8,201 bases of DNA from Acidimicrobiaceae bacterium (lineage in GTDB: Bacteria > Actinomycetota > Acidimicrobiia > Acidimicrobiales > Microtrichaceae): assembly GCA_003514205.1 (NCBI GenBank), contig DORQ01000181.1:1-8201 (forward strand), written 5' to 3'. Position 1 is the stretch's first letter, and every line of letters begins with the position of its first letter. The translations under genes and the position numbers were made by a program. Below are positions 1 through 4,588 of this stretch, one piece after another. The notes beneath the pieces are model-generated. The model did not search any database. It saw only the letters and a list, made by a program, of their open reading frames with translations, and was not told the origin of the DNA.

Positions 1-427
1 CGGTGCGGCGACCTTGCTGGCCTGGCGCAACTGCCGGTGAGGTTGCAGCAACAACCGATGCAGCATGCAGTCCTTCGAAGGTACGCGAAATGAGCGCCTG
101 ATCCGCTGGATCTGAGGTGGTCTGAAATCGCCAGGCTGCTGCGGCGGAGAAATCGCCCTGCCGTGCAACTGAGTGCGCCAGATCGAGGTAAGCCGACGGT
201 TGCATGTCAGTCGTGGTAGCGGTGGACATGGCTGAGGTGAAGAGCCCGAACCCGGTATCGAACTGGGCCAGTTGATCCTGGGCTGCGGTTGCTCGGACGA
301 GAAGGGAGATCGACGGGTCCTCGACCCCGATGGGGGGAATCGGAACTGTTGCGGCAGGAGGCTCACAGGAGCCTGCAGTTCCACACACGAGGGCAGCAGC
401 AATGAGAGCCGATTGAAACTTATTCAT
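1..427 (-). CDS. Secreted or lipoprotein-like protein of unknown function, 3' end cut by window edge
   Basis: I do not recognise this protein. The minus-strand frame opens with ATG at 427-425 and stays open for 142 codons to the window edge, so the C-terminus is missing. It begins MNKFQSALIAAALVCGTAGS, a short positively charged stretch followed by a hydrophobic segment, then Cys21-Glu-Pro-Pro. That is a plausible signal peptide; AGS-Cys21 resembles a lipobox but lacks the usual Leu at -3, so lipoprotein anchoring is uncertain. The rest is rich in Ala, Thr, Ser and Asp without an obvious motif; the stretch near residues 80-100 (YLDLAHSVARQGDFSAAAAW) looks helical and could be a TPR-like repeat. 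Upstream in frame there is a stop and no better start; no strong Shine-Dalgarno is visible, only GGGA next to the ATG. It lies 71 bases downstream of the DUF1844 gene on the same strand and may be cotranscribed with it. Confidence 0.6.
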   Translation of the reverse strand, partial: MNKFQSALIAAALVCGTAGSCEPPAATVPIPPIGVEDPSISLLVRATAAQDQLAQFDTGFGLFTSAMSTATTTDMQPSAYLDLAHSVARQGDFSAAAAWRFQTTSDPADQALISRTFEGLHAASVVAATSPAVAPGQQGRRT

Positions 428-498
428 TCCCGGACCGTAGCATCGAACAAGAAGCGTGACCAGCAGCGGCGCAGGCCATCCCGTTCATTGACCGATCT

Positions 499-957
499 TT
501 ATTCGGTTGGTTCGACGTGTTCGGCTATTTGCTCCTTGAGCTGCACGAAGGTCATCTGCAGCTGGGTGAGGGCCTGGGCCAAGACGGCGTGATGCTCGCC
601 GAACTTCTCGCCCAGCCGATCCAAAACAGCTCGAAGCGCTTCGATAGCAATCGTTGCTTCACCAAAGTTCGGCGGGTTCTCGCCGAGATGGATTGCGGCC
701 AACTCATAGAAGCCCATGAGATGATTCGCAATAATGTCGGTCGCTGGAACCGACAGCATTTCTTGGCGAACTCGCGACATCTCAGTCAGCATCTGTGCTG
801 CTTCGGCCTGCTGCTCGGGGCTGAGTGAATCGAAGTCGATTCCGGCTTCAGCCAACGCAGCTCGAAGCTCCGGAGACGCGCCAGAATTGGCCGCTGCATG
901 GTCGGATTGGCTGGGGCGGGCGACTGGTCGTTCGCCGTCGGGGGTCCAGAGACTCAC
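499..957 (-). CDS. DUF1844 domain protein, 152 aa
   Basis: A cytoplasmic protein of unknown function. The C-terminal half, about residues 71-145 (from PATDIIANHLMGFYELAAIH through TQLQMTFVQLKEQ), has the look of DUF1844, a short all-helical domain that in actinobacteria is commonly encoded beside infC. The N-terminal part (residues 1-45) is poorly ordered, Pro/Ala rich, and is followed by a charged helix (SPEQQAEAAQMLTEMSRVRQ). I chose the GTG at 957-955, giving (M)SLWTPDGERPV, because an AAAGGA Shine-Dalgarno sits 8 bases upstream and this N-terminus suits the family. A longer reading to 1224 is possible but adds 89 low-quality residues overlapping the infC leader. The gene diverges from infC, with a 316-base shared control region. 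Its conservation beside the IF3 operon suggests a link to translation, which is inference only. Confidence 0.8.
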   Translation of the reverse strand: MSLWTPDGERPVARPSQSDHAAANSGASPELRAALAEAGIDFDSLSPEQQAEAAQMLTEMSRVRQEMLSVPATDIIANHLMGFYELAAIHLGENPPNFGEATIAIEALRAVLDRLGEKFGEHHAVLAQALTQLQMTFVQLKEQIAEHVEPTE

Positions 958-965
958 GAGAACTG

Positions 966-971
966 TCCTTT
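966..971 (-). promoter_or_regulatory. Ribosome binding site of the DUF1844 gene
   Basis: On the minus strand AAAGGA precedes the GTG at 957 by 8 bases. This decides the start codon over the upstream ATGs of the same open frame. Confidence 0.65.
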
Positions 972-1014
972 GGGTGGTCGGTGCTGGTACTCTAGCGCTG
1001 ACAATTGAATGGAA

Positions 1015-1055
1015 AGTGGTGCGGTCCTTCGGATCGCTCCCACCTGGCCACCACT
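1015..1055 (+). promoter_or_regulatory. Nested stem-loop in the infC/DUF1844 control region
   Basis: An inner stem GCGGTCC (1021-1027) with GGATCGC (1031-1037) encloses a TTC loop and forms seven pairs, one of them G-U on the plus-strand RNA. An outer stem AGTGGT (1015-1020) pairs with ACCACT (1050-1055). It could be part of an infC leader RNA if transcription starts further left, or a DNA or RNA element of the DUF1844 gene. Function is not known. Confidence 0.35.
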
Positions 1056-1114
1056 GAGGGCTCACCGCAAGCAATTGCGTTGCCCACGACCGTGCGTCAG
1101 TGTCGATAAATTCC

Positions 1115-1140
1115 TCAGCTGCTCCTATCGGTGCAGCTGA
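1115..1140 (+). promoter_or_regulatory. 8-bp perfect inverted repeat in the infC leader
   Basis: TCAGCTGC (1115-1122) and GCAGCTGA (1133-1140) are exact reverse complements around a 10-base loop, TCCTATCGGT. The hairpin ends only four bases before the terminator stem, so both can form on one transcript. It may be a ribosomal-protein or IF3-linked leader element, or a protein-binding DNA operator; the sequence cannot tell these apart. Confidence 0.45.
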
Positions 1141-1144
1141 TGGC

Positions 1145-1178
1145 GGATGTCGGCATTCCGGCATCCCTTTTTGGTTTT
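1145..1178 (+). terminator. Intrinsic terminator or attenuator in the infC leader
   Basis: GGATGTCGG (1145-1153) pairs with CCGGCATCC (1158-1166) around the tetraloop CATT: nine pairs with one G-U. It is followed by C, then TTTTT, GG and TTTT (1168-1178). This is a standard Rho-independent terminator on the plus strand. There is no plus-strand gene upstream of it, since both genes to the left are on the minus strand, so the simplest reading is an attenuator controlling infC-rpmI-rplT. The T-rich tract ends 95 bases before the proposed infC start. Attenuation ahead of infC-rpmI-rplT is established in Firmicutes through L20 leader RNAs; I see no clear match to that structure and no obvious antiterminator. 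Confidence 0.7.
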
Positions 1179-1256
1179 CGACAGGAATTTCGCCTGGCGA
1201 TGTCACAAAGGCCCGGGCCATCAAATGTCCACATCACACTATGAAGGGAAATGCCA

Positions 1257-1277
1257 TTGAGCAGTGATCGGCCATAG
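1257..1277 (+). CDS. Possible 6-residue leader mini-ORF overlapping the infC start
   Basis: AAGGGA (1244-1249) is ideally spaced, 7 bases, from a TTG at 1257 that opens TTG AGC AGT GAT CGG CCA TAG. An ATG at 1251 is in the same frame, but only one base from the Shine-Dalgarno. The TAG stop (1275-1277) overlaps the proposed infC ATA start (1274-1276) in an ATAG junction. This could deliver terminating ribosomes to the atypical infC start. No protein-level evidence is possible for so short a frame. Confidence 0.3.
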   Translation: MSSDRP

Positions 1278-2035
1278 CTCCGCCACCATCCGATGAGCCT
1301 CGGATCAACGACCGCATACGTGCACGTGAGGTGCGCCTCATCGGTCAAGACGGAAGTCAACTCGGGATTAAGTCATTGTCTGAAGCGCTGAATATCGCTC
1401 GGGCCGCTGAACTTGATCTCGTCGAGGTAGCAGACATGGCTTCACCGCCAGTCTGTCGAATCATGGATTACGGCAAGTACAAGTTCGAGGCGCAACAGCG
1501 TGCCAAAGAATCTCGAAAGAAGGCCACCAATATTGTGGTCAAAGAGATGAAATACCGTCCCAAAATCGGCGGCGGCGACTTTGACACCAAGACTCGAAAG
1601 GTGGCCCAGTTTCTTGGCGAAGGCCACAAGGTGAAGATCACGATCATGTTTAGAGGTCGGGAAATGCAACACCCCGAACTCGGACGCAAGATTTTGGATC
1701 GTGTCGCCGAGATGGTTGTGGATGTCGGCAAGGTTGAAATCATGCCGAAGCAAGATGGTCGAAACATGACAATGGTGCTTGGACCAGATAAGAAAGCACA
1801 GGCTGCGGCAACCAAACGGGCTGCAGCAGAGGCAAACGAGGCAGCTCAGGCTGCTTTGGGCGAATCAACTGAAGAAGAAACCCCCAACGAAACACCTGAC
1901 GCAGCAGTTTCGGAGAATGCAGTTTCGGATAATGACATCCCCGAAACTCCGGTAACTGATGTCGCAGTTGAGGACACAACGACCGACGAGGCCGAGTTGG
2001 TGGCAGCGGCAAGCGCACCAACCGAGGAGACATAA
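1274..2035 (+). CDS. infC: Translation initiation factor IF-3, with atypical start and acidic tail
   Basis: IF3 binds the 30S subunit, monitors start-codon and initiator-tRNA pairing and keeps the subunits apart. The protein shows the N-domain opening EPRINDRIRAREVRLIG, the linker region VCRIMDYGKYKFEAQQRAKE, and the C-domain signature KVKITIMFRGREMQHPELG at about residues 119-137, followed by KQDGRNMTMVLGP. The N-domain start is encoded from 1295, yet no ATG, GTG or TTG is in frame between a TGA at 1265-1267 and the GTG at 1331. I chose ATA at 1274, giving (M)APPPSDEPRIND and 253 residues; infC is the classic gene with an AUU, AUC or AUA start, used for autoregulation. ATC at 1304 is the next candidate. 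Starting at GTG 1331 would remove 19 residues, including conserved RIND. Residues 183-253 form a tail with 20 acidic and no basic residues, much beyond the usual length of about 180. rpmI follows after 4 bases. Confidence 0.9.
   Translation: MAPPPSDEPRINDRIRAREVRLIGQDGSQLGIKSLSEALNIARAAELDLVEVADMASPPVCRIMDYGKYKFEAQQRAKESRKKATNIVVKEMKYRPKIGGGDFDTKTRKVAQFLGEGHKVKITIMFRGREMQHPELGRKILDRVAEMVVDVGKVEIMPKQDGRNMTMVLGPDKKAQAAATKRAAAEANEAAQAALGESTEEETPNETPDAAVSENAVSDNDIPETPVTDVAVEDTTTDEAELVAAASAPTEET
1904..1933 (+). repeat. 15-bp tandem direct repeat inside the IF3 tail
   Basis: GCAGTTTCGGAGAAT (1904-1918) is followed at once by GCAGTTTCGGATAAT (1919-1933), 14 of 15 bases identical and in frame, encoding AVSEN-AVSDN. 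It looks like a recent duplication in the low-complexity acidic tail of infC. Confidence 0.9.
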
Positions 2036-2039
2036 CAAC

Positions 2040-2234
2040 ATGCCCAAGATGAAAACGCACCGCGGTGCAAAGAAGCGCTACAAAATCACTGGCTCGGGCA
2101 AGATTCTTCGACGCCAGGCGAACCGTGCTCACATCCTTGAGAAGAAGCCTTCCAAGCGCACTCGGCGCCTCGCAGGTGATGTCGAAGTGACTGGCGGGGA
2201 CCGCAATCGTGTTCGCCGTCAATTGGGCATCTAG
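2040..2234 (+). CDS. rpmI: 50S ribosomal protein L35, 64 aa
   Basis: A small basic component of the large ribosomal subunit. The full-length protein begins MPKMKTHRGAKKRYKITGSG and continues KILRRQANRAHILEKKPSKR, both typical of bacterial L35, and its 64 residues match the usual length of 64-66. The ATG at 2040 lies 4 bases after the infC stop; a GAGGAGA Shine-Dalgarno (2024-2030) is embedded in the last infC codons, so translation is probably coupled to infC. It has the standard place between infC and rplT. The 84 bases after it contain the alternative hairpins described separately. Confidence 0.97.
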   Translation: MPKMKTHRGAKKRYKITGSGKILRRQANRAHILEKKPSKRTRRLAGDVEVTGGDRNRVRRQLGI

Positions 2235-2288
2235 CGCCAACCGGATATCTACCGATGCCGAGTTGGCGCAGCGCATGCGCCAACTCGG
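2234..2288 (+). promoter_or_regulatory. Mutually exclusive hairpins between rpmI and rplT
   Basis: Three arms share complementarity. Arm B, CCGAGTTGGCGCA (2258-2270), pairs perfectly over 13 bp with arm C, TGCGCCAACTCGG (2276-2288), around the loop GCGCA. Arm B also pairs over 11 bp, with a bulged A at 2261, with arm A, GCGCCAACCGG (2234-2244), which begins at the last base of the rpmI stop codon. A and C are near-copies, so B can pair with only one of them. There is no T tract after arm C, so this is not a standard terminator. A translational operator (L20 and L35 genes are autoregulated by L20 in E. coli) or an RNA processing site are possible roles. The rplT ribosome binding site AAAGGA starts 19 bases beyond arm C. 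Confidence 0.7.
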
Positions 2289-2318
2289 TCCTGATACAAC
2301 GATTCGAAAGGAATTCAC

Positions 2319-2693
2319 ATGGCACGTGTGAAGGGTGGCGTTCACGCCAAGAAGAAGCACAAGGCAGTACTCAATCGAGCAAAGGGCCACTACGGAAACA
2401 GGAGCCGCACCTTCCGTGCGGCCAACGAGTCCGTCATGCACGCGCTCCAATACAGCTACCGCGATCGCCGGGCACGCAAGGGCGAAATGCGAAAGCTCTG
2501 GATTCAGCGCATTAATGCTGCATGCAGGCTCCACGGCATGAGCTACAGCCGCTTTATCAACGGGCTCAACCTTGCAGGTATCGAAATCGATCGTAAGTCC
2601 CTTGCCGATATCGCAGTGACTGATGCCGATGCGTTTGGGGCCTTGGTCAAGGCCGCAGCAGAGGCCTTGGAGAGCGCACCCGCTCACGCGTGA
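2319..2693 (+). CDS. rplT: 50S ribosomal protein L20, 124 aa
   Basis: L20 binds 23S rRNA early in assembly of the large subunit and, in some bacteria, represses its own operon. The sequence matches the family along its length: [20 protein letters not shown] at the N-terminus, [37 protein letters not shown], then [19 protein letters not shown] and the [12 protein letters not shown] segment. The 124 residues are slightly longer than the usual 117-120, due to a short Ala/Pro-rich C-terminus. An AAAGGA ribosome binding site (2307-2312) sits 6 bases before the ATG. Its stop codon overlaps the start of the methyltransferase gene by four bases (GTGA), so the two are probably translationally coupled. 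Confidence 0.97.
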   Translation: MARVKGGVHAKKKHKAVLNRAKGHYGNRSRTFRAANESVMHALQYSYRDRRARKGEMRKLWIQRINAACRLHGMSYSRFINGLNLAGIEIDRKSLADIAVTDADAFGALVKAAAEALESAPAHA

Positions 2694-3511
2694 GCCACCT
2701 GCGCCCACTAGCGGCCCAACATCATCAGATCAAAGCACTACGGCGCCTGGTTGGGCGTCGTAGTGCGCGTTCTGAGTCAGGCAGGTTCGTCATCGAAGGG
2801 CCGGTATTGGTGGCCGAAGCGGCACGGGCTGGGGTGCTGATTGAGGCAGTGTTCTGCGATGAGCAATTCGCCGTTGGACCCGAAGTCAATGAGCTCGTCG
2901 AGTTCGATCAGTTGCCCGAGCCCCAGCTCGTGTCCTCGGGAGTGCTTGAGTCAGTGCTGTCCACCGTGACACCCCAGCCGATGTGTGCGATTGCCGAACA
3001 ACACCTGGTTTCCTGTGATGAGGTTCTGCTTGGGGCAATCGACAGCGCCCGACCCGTCCTCGTGCTGTGTGAGCTTGCTGACCCTGGCAATGTGGGAACC
3101 ATACTGCGGGCGGCCGAGGCGAGTGGCTGTGCCGGGGTCATTCTCACGCCGCGTTCGGTAGATCTCTACAACCCCAAGCTCGTGCGTGCGGCGGCCGGGT
3201 CGTTGTTTCGAGTACCAGTTGCCGCCGAGGTTCCGCTGGAACTTGTCGCCCAGACAGCGCAGGAAAACGGGCTGAAGTTGCTAGCGACAGTGGCCCATGG
3301 TGGCCCAAGCCACACTGAAACACACCTGGCTGACGTGGCCTGTCTGGTGATGGGTAATGAAGCGCATGGGCTCGACCCACTGGTAATTGCCCAGTGTGAC
3401 TCGACAGTGAGTATTACGATGCAAGGCCCGACGGAGTCGCTGAACGTTGCGATGGCAGCCACGGTGCTGTGTTTTGAGGCCCAACGGCAGCGGCTGGCAC
3501 GCAGTCGGTGA
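2690..3511 (+). CDS. SpoU/TrmH-family (SPOUT) RNA 2'-O-ribose methyltransferase, TsnR-like, 273 aa
   Basis: The enzyme should transfer a methyl group from S-adenosylmethionine to a ribose 2'-OH of rRNA or tRNA. The N-terminal substrate-binding domain shows [14 protein letters not shown] (residues 31-44). The SPOUT domain carries motif 1, [16 protein letters not shown] (131-146, with Asn134 and Arg140), the connecting [17 protein letters not shown] (161-177), motif 2 VMGNEAHGL (220-228) and motif 3 [16 protein letters not shown] (242-257, with Ser250 and Asn252), so all expected catalytic and knot residues are present. The GTG start overlaps the rplT stop in GTGA, and no other start is available upstream. 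In mycobacteria a homologue named tsnR occupies this position after rplT. The family cannot be resolved further, so the target nucleotide is unknown; 23S rRNA is the likely substrate given the neighbours. Confidence 0.9.
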   Translation: MSHLRPLAAQHHQIKALRRLVGRRSARSESGRFVIEGPVLVAEAARAGVLIEAVFCDEQFAVGPEVNELVEFDQLPEPQLVSSGVLESVLSTVTPQPMCAIAEQHLVSCDEVLLGAIDSARPVLVLCELADPGNVGTILRAAEASGCAGVILTPRSVDLYNPKLVRAAAGSLFRVPVAAEVPLELVAQTAQENGLKLLATVAHGGPSHTETHLADVACLVMGNEAHGLDPLVIAQCDSTVSITMQGPTESLNVAMAATVLCFEAQRQRLARSR

Positions 3512-3522
3512 AAGGAGTGTTT

Positions 3523-3570
3523 GTGATTCCCGTTTGGTATGACCTGTTTGCAACAATGGAACCATCATGA
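3523..3570 (+). CDS. Probable 15-residue leader peptide of pheS
   Basis: A short frame reads GTG ATT CCC GTT TGG TAT GAC CTG TTT GCA ACA ATG GAA CCA TCA TGA, giving MIPVWYDLFATMEPS. It starts 5 bases after AAAGGAG (3511-3517), the best Shine-Dalgarno near pheS, and its TGA overlaps the pheS ATG in ATGA. By contrast pheS itself has only GGA 6 bases upstream. The likely job is to bring ribosomes to pheS by termination-reinitiation. E. coli pheST also has a short leader peptide (PheM), but that one is packed with Phe codons for attenuation, while this has a single Phe, and I see no terminator here, so Phe-sensing attenuation is not supported. Confidence 0.5.
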   Translation: MIPVWYDLFATMEPS

Positions 3571-4577
3571 CAAATTCGCCGATCGATGCCCTGGTAGATC
3601 TCGCCTCCGAAGCAGCCCAGATGATTGCGCAGGCGCAGACCCAAGCCGCGGTCACCCAACTCGACACCGAATTGCTTGGAAAGGGCTCCAAACTCGCTGC
3701 GATGAAGGCGCAGTTGAAGGACGCAACCCCCGAGGACCGCAAGACACTGGGCCAAGCGCTCAATGCCACCAAGGCGCAGCTTGAGGAATTGATCGCTGTC
3801 CGAAAGTCCGAACTTGCTGCAGCGGAGCAGGAGGCCCGCCTTGCTGAGGAGCAGATGGATCTTGCTGAGGTGGTCGGGGAATTCCCCACTGGACATCACC
3901 ACCTCATCACGCAAACCCGGGAACTCCTTGAGGATGCCTTTGTCGGCCTCGGATTCACTGTGGCCGAAGGTCCCGAAGTGGAAACCGATTGGTTCAACTT
4001 CGAAGCCTTGAATATGCCCGAAGGGCATCCGGCTCGGTCCATGTGGGACACGTTGTACCTCGAGGCTGGCGAACCTGAAACGATACTGTTGCGAACCCAC
4101 ACCTCACCGGTGCAGGTTCGAACCATGATGAACCACAAGCCGCCGATCTACGTCGTGGCACCTGGTCGAACGTTCCGCCGTGACACCGCTGATGCAACGC
4201 ATCTGCCAGTGTTCAACCAGATCGAAGGGCTCGTGATCGATCGCAACATCACCTTTGCCAATCTCGCTGGCACGATCGAGGCCTTTGTGAAGCTGCTCTT
4301 TGGCGAAGACCGAACGACACGACTTCGACCCTCCTTTTTCCCATTCACTGAGCCCTCAGCCGAGTTCGACATGTCTACACCGCAAGGTGACTGGGTTGAA
4401 CTGGGCGGCTGCGGAATGGTGCACCCGAATGTGTTGACAGCTTGCGGGCTTGATCCCGAGGAGTGGGGCGGGTTCGCTTTTGGGTTCGGCATTGATCGAA
4501 TGGCTTCGCAGCGTCACGGTCTGAGTGACATTCGTGAGCTTGTCACCAACGACATCCGATTTCTTTCGCAGTTCTAG
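3567..4577 (+). CDS. pheS: Phenylalanine--tRNA ligase alpha subunit, 336 aa
   Basis: Catalytic subunit of the (alpha-beta)2 enzyme that charges tRNA-Phe with phenylalanine in the cytoplasm. An N-terminal coiled-coil, about residues 15-100, binds the tRNA. The class II catalytic core follows: GPEVETDWFNFEALNMPEGH (135-154), RTHTSPVQVRTM (176-187), motif 2 APGRTFRRD with DATHLPVFNQIEGL (198-222), SFFPFTEPSAEFDM (256-269) and motif 3 GFGIDRMA (306-313). The length is normal for the family. ATG 3567 is the only canonical start, since the frame opens at 3543 after a stop. The usual FHQ of motif 2 is FNQ here; this position varies in other lineages, so it is probably not damaging. pheT begins 11 bases later. 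Confidence 0.97.
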   Translation: MTNSPIDALVDLASEAAQMIAQAQTQAAVTQLDTELLGKGSKLAAMKAQLKDATPEDRKTLGQALNATKAQLEELIAVRKSELAAAEQEARLAEEQMDLAEVVGEFPTGHHHLITQTRELLEDAFVGLGFTVAEGPEVETDWFNFEALNMPEGHPARSMWDTLYLEAGEPETILLRTHTSPVQVRTMMNHKPPIYVVAPGRTFRRDTADATHLPVFNQIEGLVIDRNITFANLAGTIEAFVKLLFGEDRTTRLRPSFFPFTEPSAEFDMSTPQGDWVELGGCGMVHPNVLTACGLDPEEWGGFAFGFGIDRMASQRHGLSDIRELVTNDIRFLSQF

Positions 4578-4588
4578 AAGGGCGTGCA

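Larger units (their letters stand above)
958..1273. other. Divergent control region between the DUF1844 gene and infC
   Basis: This 316-base stretch has no convincing gene of normal size. It holds, left to right: the DUF1844 ribosome binding site, a weak minus-strand -10-like TAGAGT (994-989), a nested hairpin (1015-1055), a plus-strand -10-like GATAAA (1105-1110) with no good -35, an 8-bp inverted repeat (1115-1140), an intrinsic terminator read on the plus strand (1145-1178), and an AAGGGA ribosome binding site (1244-1249) feeding a mini-ORF that ends at the proposed infC start. No promoter here is certain. The run of structured elements ahead of infC suggests a regulated leader RNA. Confidence 0.6.

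Noticed and set aside
958..1224. N-terminal extension of the DUF1844 gene to the ATG at 1224
   Set aside because: The extra 89 residues look non-coding, cover the infC leader terminator, and a GTG with a good Shine-Dalgarno gives a family-like N-terminus at 957.
1241..1294. Stop-codon readthrough (for example selenocysteine) from ATG 1241 into infC
   Set aside because: TGA 1265 is in frame between that ATG and infC, but the ATG has no ribosome binding site and there is no evident recoding element; an atypical start is simpler and has precedent in infC.
1331..2035. infC starting at GTG 1331
   Set aside because: It would remove the EPRINDRIRARE segment, which is conserved in IF3; the GTG is simply the Val codon of REVRLIG.
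1959..2234. rpmI starting at ATG 1959
   Set aside because: The extension is read out of frame through the infC tail and adds residues not found in L35; ATG 2040 has a Shine-Dalgarno and gives the standard 64-residue protein.
2276..2300. Intrinsic terminator at the rpmI-rplT hairpin
   Set aside because: The 13-bp stem is strong, but it is followed by TCCTGATAC with no T tract, and rplT follows directly, so simple termination is unlikely.
1740..2708. 322-codon minus-strand open frame opposite infC, rpmI and rplT
   Set aside because: It is a shadow of three well-supported genes, crosses their boundaries and intergenic hairpins, and encodes no recognisable protein.
3523..3570. Phe-codon attenuator like E. 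coli pheM
   Set aside because: The short peptide contains only one Phe codon, and no terminator or alternative hairpins are visible before pheS.
3414..4100. 228-codon minus-strand open frame opposite the methyltransferase and pheS
   Set aside because: It straddles two real plus-strand genes, has no domain and no convincing ribosome binding site.
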